NCBI RefSeq assembly: GCF_014696925.1
Contig: NZ_JACJQY010000015.1
Span: 1-64,000 of the forward strand
Length of the DNA: 64,000 nt
Direction of reading: 5' to 3'
From: Phormidium tenue FACHB-1050
GTDB taxonomy: Bacteria > Cyanobacteriota > Cyanobacteriia > Pseudanabaenales > Pseudanabaenaceae
The notes under the pieces are model-generated. The model saw only the letters and a program-made list of their open reading frames with translations. It was not told the DNA's origin and did not search any database. The position numbers and the translations under genes are program-made. Positions 34,727-43,623 of this stretch are shown in pieces (the stretch's first letter is position 1; the number at the start of each line of letters is the position of its first letter).

Positions 34727-35674
34727 ATGAAAAAATCATTGATTTGCGGTATATCTGGGCAGGATGGAGCTTATCTAGCTTCATTATTATTGCAAAAAGG
34801 TCATATTGTATACGGCACTTCTAGGGATGCTGAAGTTTCATCCTTTAAGAATTTAGAAAGGCTAGGAATTAGACATAAAGTGCAATTAGAGTCCATGTCT
34901 CTAAACGACTTTCGGAGCGTTTTACAAGTCTTAATGAAAGTGGAACCCGATGAAATTTATAACTTGGCGGGGCAAACTTCCGTGGGGTTATCCTTTGCTC
35001 AACCAGTAGAAACCTTAGAAAGTATTGCAACAGGCACTTTAAACCTATTAGAAGCAATTCGTTTTACTAAGGCTCCTATTCGCTTCTATAATGCTGGCTC
35101 TAGTGAATGCTTTGGCGATACAGGAGATAAAGCCGCACATGAATTGACTCCTTTTCGTCCTCGTAGCCCCTATGCGGTGGCTAAGGCTGCTGCTTTTTGG
35201 GAGGTAGCTAATTATCGAGAAGCCTACAATATCTTTGCTTGCTCAGGAATTTTGTTTAACCACGATTCCCCCTTGAGACCAGAGCGATTTGTTACCCAAA
35301 AAATCATCTCGGCTATTTGTAGAATTGCGAATGGAAGTCCTGAGAAATTAATCCTAGGCAATACTAATATTCAAAGGGACTGGGGCTGGGCGGCGGACTA
35401 TGTTGAAGCAATGTATCTTATGCTCCAGCAGTCGGAGCCAGATGACTATGTAATTGCTACAGGTAAAAGTAATAGTCTTCAGAAATTTGTTGAAACTGGT
35501 TTTGATTATTTGGGGATAGAGTCAAGCGATCGCCTTGTGATCGATCAAAGCTTATTTCGTCCTTCGGAGATCATGAGAAGTTGTGGTGATCCACAAAAAG
35601 CTAGAGAAAAACTGGGGTGGCAGGCGAAGTACGAAATGCAAGATATTATAAAAATGATGATTCAGGCAAAGTAA
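34727..35674 (+). CDS. gmd: GDP-mannose 4,6-dehydratase
   Basis: The NADP site is ICGISGQDGAYLASLLLQKG, followed by YGTSRDAEV, NLAGQTSVGLSFAQPVET, NAGSSECFGD (catalytic Ser/Glu) and RPRSPYAVAKAAA (YxxxK). LGNTNIQRDWGWAADYVEAM is the GMD nucleotide-contact motif. At 315 residues it resembles the shorter GMD of Pseudomonas (323). It converts GDP-D-mannose to GDP-4-keto-6-deoxymannose, precursor of D-rhamnose or L-fucose. No GDP-specific reductase is adjacent. It is co-transcribed with the glycosyltransferase four bases downstream. Confidence 0.87.
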   Translation: MKKSLICGISGQDGAYLASLLLQKGHIVYGTSRDAEVSSFKNLERLGIRHKVQLESMSLNDFRSVLQVLMKVEPDEIYNLAGQTSVGLSFAQPVETLESIATGTLNLLEAIRFTKAPIRFYNAGSSECFGDTGDKAAHELTPFRPRSPYAVAKAAAFWEVANYREAYNIFACSGILFNHDSPLRPERFVTQKIISAICRIANGSPEKLILGNTNIQRDWGWAADYVEAMYLMLQQSEPDDYVIATGKSNSLQKFVETGFDYLGIESSDRLVIDQSLFRPSEIMRSCGDPQKAREKLGWQAKYEMQDIIKMMIQAK

Positions 35675-35678
35675 AATA

Positions 35679-36836
35679 ATGCGAATTGGTGTTAATAGCT
35701 TATTTCTAAAACCTCAACAGGTAGGGGGAGCAGAGTTTGTATTGAGAGGATTATTGATTGGGCTAGCACAAACACCTGATGTAGATTTATATGTATTTAT
35801 TAATCAAGACTTAATACAATGGCTTAACGACTTAAATCTAGGTAAATCAGTTAAGGTAGTACCGATTAAAATATGGGGTAATCGCTTTATTAGTGAAGCC
35901 TTTCAGTTACCACATGTAGTTAATCAATTTAAGCTTGATGGATTAATTAATACTAATTACTTTACGCCTTGGCGACTATTACTTAAAACAAATTCTGTGA
36001 CGATCATTTATGATCTTAACTATTTACATTTTCCAGATTTATTCTCTTGGCAGAAAAAATTATGGTTGTATTGGATGCATAAATTAACCCTAGCTAATGC
36101 CAATCATACTGTGACAATTTCTGATTTTGTTAGGCAAGATATTAAAGAATCTTACCGATCTAAATGCAATATTAAAGTTATTTATACACCGATTTTGTGG
36201 GATAGATTAGATAGCCAAGTATGTGATCAGCAAGATATAGTGGTCGATCAAACTTTTCAAGGTAATGAATTAGTTGATCAATGCTTTATCCTTGCGGTTG
36301 CCAATCATTATCAACATAAAAATTTAGCAACTTTAGTAAAAGCTTTTGCAAAGATACCTGCTTCCTTCAATCAAGTTAAATTAGTTTTAGTAGGGCAGTT
36401 ACCTGATTCACTTGTGGGGATGCGGCGCGATCGCTGTGATGATATTCGTCAATTAGTGAAGGAACTAGGTTTAGAAAGTCGGGTTTATATCACTGGCTAT
36501 ATTAGCGATCGCGAATTAGCTTGGTACTATCACCATGCTTACCTATTTGCATTCCCATCATTATTTGAAGGGTTTGGAATGCCTCCTGTGGAAGCTATGG
36601 GAATGGGTTTACCTGTGCTGACAACACGCTGTACCGCTATTCCTGAAGTAACGATGCAGAGAGCAGTTTATGTGGAAAATCCCTTGGATGTAGATGAATG
36701 GTGCGAGCGCCTCACCGATATGCTCAATCATCGAGATCAGTATCTACCTGATCAATTGCTGATTCAAACAATTCGCCAAACTTATGATCCTGTTGCGATC
36801 GCAAAAAAATATGTTGATCTATTTCGCTCTACATGA
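35679..36836 (+). CDS. Family 4 glycosyltransferase (mannosyl/rhamnosyl type)
   Basis: This is a GT-B enzyme. MRIGVNSLFLKPQQVGGAEF starts the N domain, ANHTVTISDFVRQDI is the linker motif, AVANHYQHKNLATLVKAFAK opens the C domain, and LFAFPSLFEGFGMPPVEAMG is the E(x7)E donor site. The PQQVGGAEF pocket and the pairing with gmd suggest a GDP-deoxymannose donor, but this is inference. Its 3' end overlaps that of the convergent cobT gene by eight bases. Confidence 0.88.
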   Translation: MRIGVNSLFLKPQQVGGAEFVLRGLLIGLAQTPDVDLYVFINQDLIQWLNDLNLGKSVKVVPIKIWGNRFISEAFQLPHVVNQFKLDGLINTNYFTPWRLLLKTNSVTIIYDLNYLHFPDLFSWQKKLWLYWMHKLTLANANHTVTISDFVRQDIKESYRSKCNIKVIYTPILWDRLDSQVCDQQDIVVDQTFQGNELVDQCFILAVANHYQHKNLATLVKAFAKIPASFNQVKLVLVGQLPDSLVGMRRDRCDDIRQLVKELGLESRVYITGYISDRELAWYYHHAYLFAFPSLFEGFGMPPVEAMGMGLPVLTTRCTAIPEVTMQRAVYVENPLDVDEWCERLTDMLNHRDQYLPDQLLIQTIRQTYDPVAIAKKYVDLFRST

Positions 36837-37899
36837 CAATTAGTTTCTCGATCGCACTCAGCAATTTTTCTTGTGTCCAATTTAGATATAAATGAGCAGC
36901 GATCGCTGCCGCACCAGCGCCAACACCTTCTTTAACAAAGCCTTGTTCATAGGCTCGTAACTGTGGAAACTTAGATTTTGCAAAACTTAGCTGGGTAGCG
37001 AGCAATGGTACATCACGCACAGCTAAAGCTAGATCAACGGTGTGACCTGTGGGATCTTCGGCAACCCATCGGGTTGTGCCGATCGCGATCGCCTCAGGAT
37101 TCCAGACTAAATGTTGATCATTAGCGATCGCCCTTGCGAGGGCATAAACGGCTAACATTTGAGTCCCGCCTGCAAGCAATACACCTCCATGACGACTTGC
37201 CGCGATCGCCATTCCAGCCACCGCAATTTGCATGGGATCACCTACTACCGCCACTATTTCAAAGGGCGTGGCTGGTTGCTCCAGATGCTGCAATCCTGCT
37301 TGGACAATTTCCCATTTTTGAGCATGGTTACAGGTGGGATGAGAGCTATTGACTTTATCTTTTGCATCTATTCCTAACGCAGTCAGCACGGCAAGAGCTG
37401 TAGTCGTGCCACCAACTACACATTCACTCAAGATTACATAGGCTCCCGCTTGGGCTAACTTCTCTCCCCACACTAAGCCCTGTACAAATAATTGCAGCAC
37501 TGTTTCAATGGGCAAAGCTTTCCCCGTACTCAGACACTTGGCTGGTAATCCACCGAGGGCGATCGCCTTGGTTTCATCTGTTGGGGCAATCGCTAAGCCT
37601 ACATCAAAGATAAAAAGTGGTAACTCTTGCGCGGCAACAACAGCCCGGGAAATTAAGACGGGGGAAGCGCCTGCAACAAGGGGTGGCAAAGGGAAGTTGG
37701 TATTTGATCCCGTAGCAAGAAATTCGGCATCGGCGATCGCGGTATATTTGCGATCTTCAGGCGTTGCTCCAGCAGCAGAGATATTAGGTATTAATCCTGT
37801 TTCCGTAAAGCCCAACACACAAGCAAATACTGGACGTTTACCACGATAGTTTTTGAGCCAAGCTTTCGCTTTTTTACGTTGTGTGTAGGTCGTAATCAT
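36829..37899 (-). CDS. cobT: CobT-type nicotinate-nucleotide phosphoribosyltransferase
   Basis: The sequence matches the 350-residue cyanobacterial/archaeal CobT group (TIGR00303-like): PVFACVLGFTETGLIPNISA, LPPLVAGASPVLISRAVV, GLVWGEKLAQAGAYVILSEC, GGTTTALAVLTALGIDA and HGGVLLAGGTQMLAVYALA. It would attach phosphoribose to the lower-ligand base in cobalamin synthesis; in cyanobacteria that base is usually adenine, giving pseudocobalamin. I start at ATG 37899 (356 aa); the TTG at 37914 adds five residues. No other cob gene is near. Confidence 0.87.
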   Translation of the reverse strand: MITTYTQRKKAKAWLKNYRGKRPVFACVLGFTETGLIPNISAAGATPEDRKYTAIADAEFLATGSNTNFPLPPLVAGASPVLISRAVVAAQELPLFIFDVGLAIAPTDETKAIALGGLPAKCLSTGKALPIETVLQLFVQGLVWGEKLAQAGAYVILSECVVGGTTTALAVLTALGIDAKDKVNSSHPTCNHAQKWEIVQAGLQHLEQPATPFEIVAVVGDPMQIAVAGMAIAASRHGGVLLAGGTQMLAVYALARAIANDQHLVWNPEAIAIGTTRWVAEDPTGHTVDLALAVRDVPLLATQLSFAKSKFPQLRAYEQGFVKEGVGAGAAAIAAHLYLNWTQEKLLSAIEKLIVM

Positions 37900-38265
37900 T
37901 AAACTTATTTGCAAAAGTTATTGAAAGTAAATATTTGTAAGGTGCTTTCGTTAAGACAGTTAAAGATTATCTGAAGAAGTAGCCAAAAGGTCACATTTAG
38001 GTTCTTACAATGAACGTAACCCATACAGCAATCCTAAGTAAGTTGTTGAATTAAATGTAGGATGGGTTAGCGATAGCGTAACCCATAATTGATAACTAAT
38101 TGATGCGTTACGTTGCAGTTCATCCTTGAACTAGCGCATCCTACAAATAATTGAACCTTCCTACTTATTTGATTTGTGGAATAAGAGCAGTGATGAATTG
38201 CTCTTAATTAATGGTTGCGAGATCACAAATTTGGGTAAGTGAAGATAATTGAATAAGGTGCATGA
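37900..38265. other. Intergenic region upstream of the pnt operon
   Basis: This stretch holds the divergent starts of cobT and pntAA and one inverted repeat (38056-38146). GATAAT at 38240-38245 could be a -10 box for pntAA, but no matching -35 box is evident. Confidence 0.35.
38056..38146. repeat. Dispersed inverted repeat (TGTAGGATG ends)
   Basis: TGTAGGATGGGTTAGCG on the left and CTAGCGCATCCTACA on the right are imperfect inverted repeats enclosing a GGTTAGCG..CGTAACC hairpin. The type is familiar as a dispersed cyanobacterial repeat; no second copy is in this window. Confidence 0.5.
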
Positions 38266-39411
38266 ATGAAGATAGGCGTTATCAAGGAAATAGAATTTGG
38301 TGAACGTAGAGTAGCGCTAATTCCTGAAGTTGTTAGCCGTTTAACTAAAAGTGGATTGGAAATCTTAATTGAAAGTCATGCGGGCGAATTGTCCTTTTTT
38401 GCGGACTCCACCTATGTGGAAGCAGGAGCCAAAATTATCACTGACAAAAGCACTCTGATTAATGAAGCAGAGATTTTGCTCAAGGTCGGTGCGCCCCGTG
38501 AAGAGGAAGTGAGTATGTTCAAGCAAGGACAAATCACCATTGGTTTTCTCAATCCTTTGGGTAGACCCGAACTAATTCGCCGTCTTGCCCATCAGGGCGT
38601 AACGGCGATGAGCATGGAGATGATTCCGCGCAGTAGTCGAGCGCAAAGTATGGATGCGCTCTCTTCGCAAGCCTCGATCGCTGGTTACAAAGCCGTATTG
38701 ATTGCAGCAGCAGCTTTGCCTAAGTATTTGCCGATGTTGACCACGGCAGCAGGCACGATCCCGCCAGCAAAAGTGGTGGTACTCGGTGCTGGGGTGGCAG
38801 GGCTTCAGGCGATCGCCACGGCGCGTCGTCTGGGCGCACAGGTGGAAGCCTATGATATCCGTCCTGCGGTGCGCGAAGAAGTGCAGAGCCTTGGCGCAAA
38901 ATTCATTGATGTCACTTTGGAAGAAGATACAACCGCCGCAGGTGGCTATGCAAAAGAGATTTCGGATGCCGCCAAACAACATGCTCAAGTAATCCTCGCT
39001 AAGCATATTAAAGATGCGGACATTGTGATTACCACAGCCCAAGTGCCTGGACGCAAAGCGCCTGTGATGGTTACCGATGCAATGATTGCTCAGATGAAGC
39101 GTGGCTCGATCATCGTTGATCTGGCTGGAGAGCAGGGAGGTAATTGCGAAGGAACAGTTGCAGGAAAAGATGTAATTTGTCACGGGGCAACAATTATTTC
39201 GCCAATTAATTTGCCTGCATCCATGCCCATCCATGCTTCGCAAAAATATGCCAAAAATCTACTCAATTTACTCAATCACCTGATCAAAAAGGGTGAACTA
39301 AACCTTGATTTTGACGATGACATTATTAGCAGCACCTGTATTACTCATGCTGGCGAGATTCGCAATCAGCGAGTTAAAGACGCACTTTCTCAATTAGTTG
39401 TCTCGGTATAG
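38266..39411 (+). CDS. pntAA: NAD(P) transhydrogenase alpha subunit, part 1
   Basis: This is the NAD(H)-binding domain I of proton-translocating transhydrogenase, related to alanine dehydrogenase. Seen: MKIGVIKEIEFGERRVALIP, MEMIPRSSRAQSMDALSSQA, VVVLGAGVAGLQAIATARRL (Rossmann GxGxxG) with Glu-Ala-Tyr-Asp at the adenosine end, and GSIIVDLAGEQGGNCEGT. 381 residues is the normal size for the split alpha-1. Alanine dehydrogenase is excluded by the following pntAB and pntB. The complex sits in a membrane (thylakoid or plasma) and couples the proton gradient to NADPH formation. Confidence 0.95.
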   Translation: MKIGVIKEIEFGERRVALIPEVVSRLTKSGLEILIESHAGELSFFADSTYVEAGAKIITDKSTLINEAEILLKVGAPREEEVSMFKQGQITIGFLNPLGRPELIRRLAHQGVTAMSMEMIPRSSRAQSMDALSSQASIAGYKAVLIAAAALPKYLPMLTTAAGTIPPAKVVVLGAGVAGLQAIATARRLGAQVEAYDIRPAVREEVQSLGAKFIDVTLEEDTTAAGGYAKEISDAAKQHAQVILAKHIKDADIVITTAQVPGRKAPVMVTDAMIAQMKRGSIIVDLAGEQGGNCEGTVAGKDVICHGATIISPINLPASMPIHASQKYAKNLLNLLNHLIKKGELNLDFDDDIISSTCITHAGEIRNQRVKDALSQLVVSV

Positions 39412-39425
39412 TTCGCTATCCTCCC

Positions 39426-39467
39426 GCAAACAGTAGGGGTAATTCATGAATTACCCCTACTGTTTGC
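39426..39467. repeat. Perfect 42-base palindrome between pntAA and pntAB
   Basis: The sequence from GCAAACAGTAGGGGTAATTC to its exact complement has no spacer; the centre is AATTCATGAATT. It lies 14 bases after pntAA. In RNA it would form a long hairpin and could tune the ratio of the soluble and membrane subunits. Confidence 0.7.
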
Positions 39468-39511
39468 AATGACAGAAACAATGTCAAATTGCAATTTCAA
39501 TAAATATCACT

Positions 39512-39802
39512 ATGAACGAATCATTAATCAGCGCTCTATTTGTCTTTGTACTGGCTTCATTTGCAGGGTTTGAAGTAATTAACAAAGTTCCACCGACATT
39601 ACATACACCACTAATGTCTGGCTCAAATGCCATTTCAGGAATATCGGTAATTGGGGCTTTGATTGTGGCGGGTAGCGATGTCAATCCCAATCTCTCAGTA
39701 ATTCTGGGACTAATCTCGGTTGTCTGCGCCACAATTAACGTTGTTGGCGGATTCCTAGTTACCGATCGCATGTTGCAAATGTTCAAAAAGAAAGAGGCGT
39801 AA
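39512..39802 (+). CDS. pntAB: NAD(P) transhydrogenase alpha subunit, part 2
   Basis: A 96-residue membrane protein with three hydrophobic segments: SLISALFVFVLASFAGFEVI, NAISGISVIGALIVAG and LSVILGLISVVCATINVVGG. FEVINKVPPTLHTPLMSGSN is the diagnostic transhydrogenase motif. It forms the first part of the proton channel (domain II) with PntB. It starts 100 bases after pntAA and is followed by pntB after six bases. Confidence 0.93.
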   Translation: MNESLISALFVFVLASFAGFEVINKVPPTLHTPLMSGSNAISGISVIGALIVAGSDVNPNLSVILGLISVVCATINVVGGFLVTDRMLQMFKKKEA

Positions 39803-39808
39803 AGCACC

Positions 39809-41221
39809 ATGCTAGAAAATATTTTGGATTATGTCCCGACAGGGATTCAGCTTACCTATTTGGTTGCCGCATCCTTATTTATGGTTGGGCTCAAACAGAT
39901 GGGATCACCTGCTACAGCTCGTCAGGGGAATTTGCTAGGCGCTGTGGCAATGTTGTTAGCGGTCGTAGCAACATTGCTCGACAAGCAAGTATTGAGTTAT
40001 GGATTGATTTTAGTGGCGATCGCAATTGGCTCGGCGATCGGTTCTCTGATTGCTTATAAAGTCGCCATGACCGACATGCCTCAAATGGTGGGCTTACTCA
40101 ATGGTTTGGGTGGTTTGGCTTCTTCGTTAGTTGCGGTGGGCGAATATTGGCGCGTAATTAGTCATGGACTCACCTTGCCGCTAGTCGATAACCTGTCAAT
40201 TATCGCCAGTGTCCTCATAGGCAATATCACCTTTACGGGCAGTATGATCGCCTTTGCAAAATTGCAGGGGATCATGAAAGGCGCACCAATTCGTTTCGCC
40301 TATCAGCAAACAATTAATATTCTGCTGCTAGCCACTTTTGCCGTTGGTTCTGCCATGTTGATTGTCAATCCTGCTGATCTGGTCGCTTTCATTGGTATTA
40401 ATATCATTTCGCTACTAGTCGGCGTATTGTTTGTGATCCCCATTGGTGGCGGTGACATGCCTGTGGTGATCTCGCTGCTGAACTCCCTGTCGGGTGTTGC
40501 CGCTAGCGCCGCAGGCTTTGTGGTGATGAATAATGTGTTAATTATTTCAGGTGCATTGGTTGGCGCTTCAGGCTTGATCCTCACACAGATTATGTGTAAG
40601 GCAATGAACCGTACTCTTCCCAATGTGCTATTTAGCGGCTTTGGCACAACTTTAGTCACAGATGGTGACGCAGGCGACAGCAGCAACAAAACGGTGAAAA
40701 CTATTGATCCCGAAGAATGCGCGATGATGTTGGGCTATGCGCGATCGGTGGTAATCGTCCCTGGTTACGGTATGGCAGTGGCCCAAGCACAACACGCCGT
40801 CCGTGAGTTATCGGATATGTTGGAACGTAAAGGTGTGGAAGTGAAGTTTGCGATTCATCCTGTCGCGGGTCGGATGCCTGGGCATATGAATGTATTACTT
40901 GCTGAGGCAAATGTGCCTTATTCGCAACTCTATGACATGGACGATATCAATACCCAGTTTGAAAATACTGATGTGGTATTGATTATCGGTGCGAATGATG
41001 TGGTCAACCCTGCGGCACGCACTAATCAAGCTAGCCCGATTTATGGAATGCCGATTCTAGAAGTAGATAAAGCAAAAAATGCGATCGTGATTAAGCGCGG
41101 TATGAGCGCTGGTTTTGCGGGTGTCGACAATGACCTGTTTTATCAACAAAAAACGATGATGTTATTTGGTGGTGCTAAAGACATGGTTGGTAAGCTTGCT
41201 AATGAGTTAAAGCAAATTTAA
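39809..41221 (+). CDS. pntB: NAD(P) transhydrogenase beta subunit
   Basis: The N-terminal 270 residues have eight or nine membrane segments (domain II), including MTDMPQMVGLLNGLGGLASS and VIPIGGGDMPVVISLLNSLS. The C-terminal domain III binds NADP(H): VVIVPGYGMAVAQAQHAV, FAIHPVAGRMPGHMNVLLAE, LIIGANDVVNPAA and KRGMSAGFAGVDNDLF. The length of 470 residues is standard. It completes the AA-AB-B operon. Confidence 0.95.
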   Translation: MLENILDYVPTGIQLTYLVAASLFMVGLKQMGSPATARQGNLLGAVAMLLAVVATLLDKQVLSYGLILVAIAIGSAIGSLIAYKVAMTDMPQMVGLLNGLGGLASSLVAVGEYWRVISHGLTLPLVDNLSIIASVLIGNITFTGSMIAFAKLQGIMKGAPIRFAYQQTINILLLATFAVGSAMLIVNPADLVAFIGINIISLLVGVLFVIPIGGGDMPVVISLLNSLSGVAASAAGFVVMNNVLIISGALVGASGLILTQIMCKAMNRTLPNVLFSGFGTTLVTDGDAGDSSNKTVKTIDPEECAMMLGYARSVVIVPGYGMAVAQAQHAVRELSDMLERKGVEVKFAIHPVAGRMPGHMNVLLAEANVPYSQLYDMDDINTQFENTDVVLIIGANDVVNPAARTNQASPIYGMPILEVDKAKNAIVIKRGMSAGFAGVDNDLFYQQKTMMLFGGAKDMVGKLANELKQI

Positions 41222-41239
41222 TAGACTTAAAGTTAAACA

Positions 41240-41794
41240 ATGAGTTTACGCCGCATCTCGACAATCATTCTTGGGACAATCGGAATTACATCAGTGATTT
41301 TTGCCATCTGGGTATTCAATTACGTTCCCTATACTTCCTTTGCGGCTCTAATGCTCGGAATCGGCGGTTTGGCAATCATCGCGATCGCAGTTCTAGTCTA
41401 TCGATCAACTAGCTTTCTAGAAGTAATTCGCACTATTGTCTCTTGGCTACTGATCTTGGCAGGTATACCCCAGATTGTAATTTTCCTGTTGGCAATATTG
41501 ATGGGAAGTGCCCCTGAGATGATCATCCAGTTTGGCATACTAGGATTAACGTCGGGGACTTTGGGCTGGACATTGCTTAAACCCAAATTTCTCATTAGTA
41601 TCGCTCGAAGGATGATCAGTGGATTTTTCCTTACATCTGGTGCTGGATCTGTGCTTTTTCCGATTTGGATTATGTCTATCTACGGGACAAATATTGCATT
41701 TACTGGTATTGCAACTTATTACCTCATCGCTGGGGTAGCGCTTATCGCGATCGGTAGTCGGTTACGCAGACCGACCAAAACAAAGGAGAACTAG
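41240..41794 (+). CDS. Small membrane protein, last gene of the pnt operon
   Basis: 184 residues with six hydrophobic stretches (TIILGTIGITSVIFAIWVF, LMLGIGGLAIIAIAVLVY, TIVSWLLILAGIPQIVIFL and three more) and a basic tail. I do not recognise the family. It starts 18 bases after pntB and is followed by a strong terminator, so it is co-transcribed with the transhydrogenase. An accessory role in the complex is possible but nothing in the sequence shows it. Confidence 0.75.
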   Translation: MSLRRISTIILGTIGITSVIFAIWVFNYVPYTSFAALMLGIGGLAIIAIAVLVYRSTSFLEVIRTIVSWLLILAGIPQIVIFLLAILMGSAPEMIIQFGILGLTSGTLGWTLLKPKFLISIARRMISGFFLTSGAGSVLFPIWIMSIYGTNIAFTGIATYYLIAGVALIAIGSRLRRPTKTKEN

Positions 41795-41811
41795 CCATCT
41801 CTAATTTTTTT

Positions 41812-41848
41812 AAAGAGAGTGGTGGTGCAAAGCACCACCACTCTCTTT
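41812..41848 (+). terminator. Terminator of the pnt operon
   Basis: A perfect 17-bp stem, AAAGAGAGTGGTGGTGC with its complement, and an AAA loop are followed by a short T-run, 17 bases after the last gene of the operon. This is a convincing intrinsic terminator. Confidence 0.8.
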
Positions 41849-41918
41849 TTGTTTTACCGAGCGCTCGGCTGTGTGTGGATTATGATAGATATTGTGGCTC
41901 ATCTGTACAGATAACGAT

Positions 41919-42812
41919 ATGACTCAAACCTCCCTTCCACCTCTAGCTCAAGAACCACAAAGCCAGCCAATCGCGCAACCAGAAAGTCCCCAGCCAAGCC
42001 TATGGTCATCAGATTTTCAGCAAGAAGTGACAGCTTTGACGACGCGACTGTTTATCCAACTACGTCGTCGTCCGACAACACTGATCGCAGGAGTATTACA
42101 GCCTTTAATGTGGTTACTCTTGTTTGGAGCATTGTTTAGTGGGTTGCCCAAAGGTTTAGTTGGTGATGGTCAGACCTATGTACAGTTTTTAGCGGCGGGG
42201 ATCATTGTCTTTACAGCCTTTAGCAGTGCGCTTAATTCGGGATTGCCGATGCTGTTCGATCGCGAATTTGGTTTTCTCAATCGCATCTTGGTTGCACCTT
42301 TAGTATCGAGATTTTCGATTATTGTCGCTTCCGCGATTTTTATCATTGCGTTGAGTATGGTACAAACCTTGGCGATCGTCTCAGTCAGTGGCTTGATGGG
42401 AGCAGGCTTACCCAGCCTGAGTGGTTTAGCTGTCATGTCATTAATCTTGATGCTGCTGATCGTCGATTTTACGATGTTGAGCTTAGGACTTGCCTTTGCC
42501 ATGCCAGGACACCAAGAGATGTTAGCTTTTATTTTCTTGGTAAATTTACCCTTAATGTTCTCTAGCACCGCCCTTGCACCTCTAGCTTTTATGCCAACTT
42601 GGTTGCAGTGGATCGCTAGTCTTAACCCTCTATCTTGGGCGATCGAGCCAATCCGTTATGTGTATAGTCACAGCACATGGGTATGGGATAGCGTTGTGTT
42701 TACCGCACCTTGGGGAAATATGACGATCGCTAATGCGGCGATCGCCCTACTCAGTTTTGGTATATTTGTCGGTATTTTCATTCGAGGGACTTTACGACGA
42801 GGCGTAGCATGA
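41919..42812 (+). CDS. ABC-2-type permease (Ycf38/DrrB-like)
   Basis: After a Pro/Gln-rich N terminus, FIQLRRRPTTLIAGVLQPLM leads into six membrane segments. MTRLFIQLRRRP-like entry and PLSWAIEPIRYVY near the end are typical of the Ycf38/DrrB group of ABC-2 permeases. I start at ATG 41919 (297 aa) rather than a TTG at 41892. Its ATPase partner is not adjacent. The substrate is unknown. It overlaps the next gene by four bases (ATGA), indicating translational coupling. Confidence 0.85.
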   Translation: MTQTSLPPLAQEPQSQPIAQPESPQPSLWSSDFQQEVTALTTRLFIQLRRRPTTLIAGVLQPLMWLLLFGALFSGLPKGLVGDGQTYVQFLAAGIIVFTAFSSALNSGLPMLFDREFGFLNRILVAPLVSRFSIIVASAIFIIALSMVQTLAIVSVSGLMGAGLPSLSGLAVMSLILMLLIVDFTMLSLGLAFAMPGHQEMLAFIFLVNLPLMFSSTALAPLAFMPTWLQWIASLNPLSWAIEPIRYVYSHSTWVWDSVVFTAPWGNMTIANAAIALLSFGIFVGIFIRGTLRRGVA

Positions 42813-43537
42813 TTGCTGAAATGGGTGAAGTTCCCGCTTTGCCTGAAGTCCAACCCTTTGCCGATAACTGGTCATATCTCAAAGCAGAAGTAGCTTGGCT
42901 GGATCGGGTATTGATGCGATCGCTAGCTAAACAGCGTCAAACTAATCAAGAAGTTGATCGCGTAGCAAAATCAGCCGTTGATCGCTCCACTAGTCATTGG
43001 TGGAAAGGATTCATTGCGATTGATCCATCTAAGGGTGGTAGTCTCGCACCCAATCAGTTACCTCAGGCTATACATCCTCTTGGGCGTTATGGCGATCGCC
43101 TTGCTGCGAGTCGTGAGAATAATATTCGTCTAGCAATTCCGACCTTATGCGATCGCCTAGAGCTGGGTCAATTCGAGCGAGATTTACTGATCCTCTGCCT
43201 TGCCCCTGAAATTAGCCGCCGCTATGAAAAACTCTACGCTTTCCTGAATAACGATGAAAGCAATTGCAAACAACCTACTGTTGATTTGGCTCTGCGTCTC
43301 TTTTGTCGCTCCGATGGTGAATGGCGCAAGGCTCGCAATACGATCTCGGCAACATCGCCATTGATTAAACGCAAAATTATTCAGCTTTATTTGCCTGAAA
43401 ATAGCACAGCGCGATCGTTTCTTGCCAAAGCGATGCTACTTAGTGAGAAAGCAGCTACTTATCTGCTCAGTGAAGACTTGCCCATTGAATCAGTTATTCC
43501 TAAACCTAGAACTAGCAAAATAAAAAAGAAAGGATAG
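42809..43537 (+). CDS. Winged-helix-type domain protein lacking the usual AAA ATPase part
   Basis: ERDLLILCLAPEISRRYEKL, YAFLNNDE, PTVDLALRLFC and SPLIKRKIIQLYLPE closely resemble the N-terminal winged-helix region that precedes the AAA domain in a family of bacterial AAA ATPases. Here no Walker motifs follow and the protein stops at 242 residues with KIKKKG. The stop codon lies in a perfect 23-bp palindrome (43522-43570), so the gene may be a truncated ATPase whose end was replaced by a repeat, or a genuine stand-alone domain. It is coupled to the ABC permease gene by a 4-base overlap. Confidence 0.7.
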   Translation: MIAEMGEVPALPEVQPFADNWSYLKAEVAWLDRVLMRSLAKQRQTNQEVDRVAKSAVDRSTSHWWKGFIAIDPSKGGSLAPNQLPQAIHPLGRYGDRLAASRENNIRLAIPTLCDRLELGQFERDLLILCLAPEISRRYEKLYAFLNNDESNCKQPTVDLALRLFCRSDGEWRKARNTISATSPLIKRKIIQLYLPENSTARSFLAKAMLLSEKAATYLLSEDLPIESVIPKPRTSKIKKKG

Positions 43538-43570
43538 GCGGCGCATTGCGCCGCCTATCCTTTCTTTTTT
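43522..43570. repeat. Perfect palindrome containing the stop codon of the winged-helix gene
   Basis: A 23-bp perfect stem, AAAAAAGAAAGGATAGGCGG and so on with its complement, and an ATT loop. TAG at 43535-43537 is the stop codon. The GC core GGCGGCGC..GCGCCGCC is the one found at the centre of the 116-bp elements. With its T-run it can also terminate transcription. Confidence 0.7.
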
Positions 43571-43623
43571 GGAACTACCGAAAAAATTAAATTAATTAAT
43601 CAGCGATCGCCGTCAGGATATTT

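Noticed and set aside
38572-39243. 223-residue antisense frame inside pntAA
   Set aside because: It is a mirror frame of a well-conserved gene with a His/Cys-rich composition typical of antisense translation.
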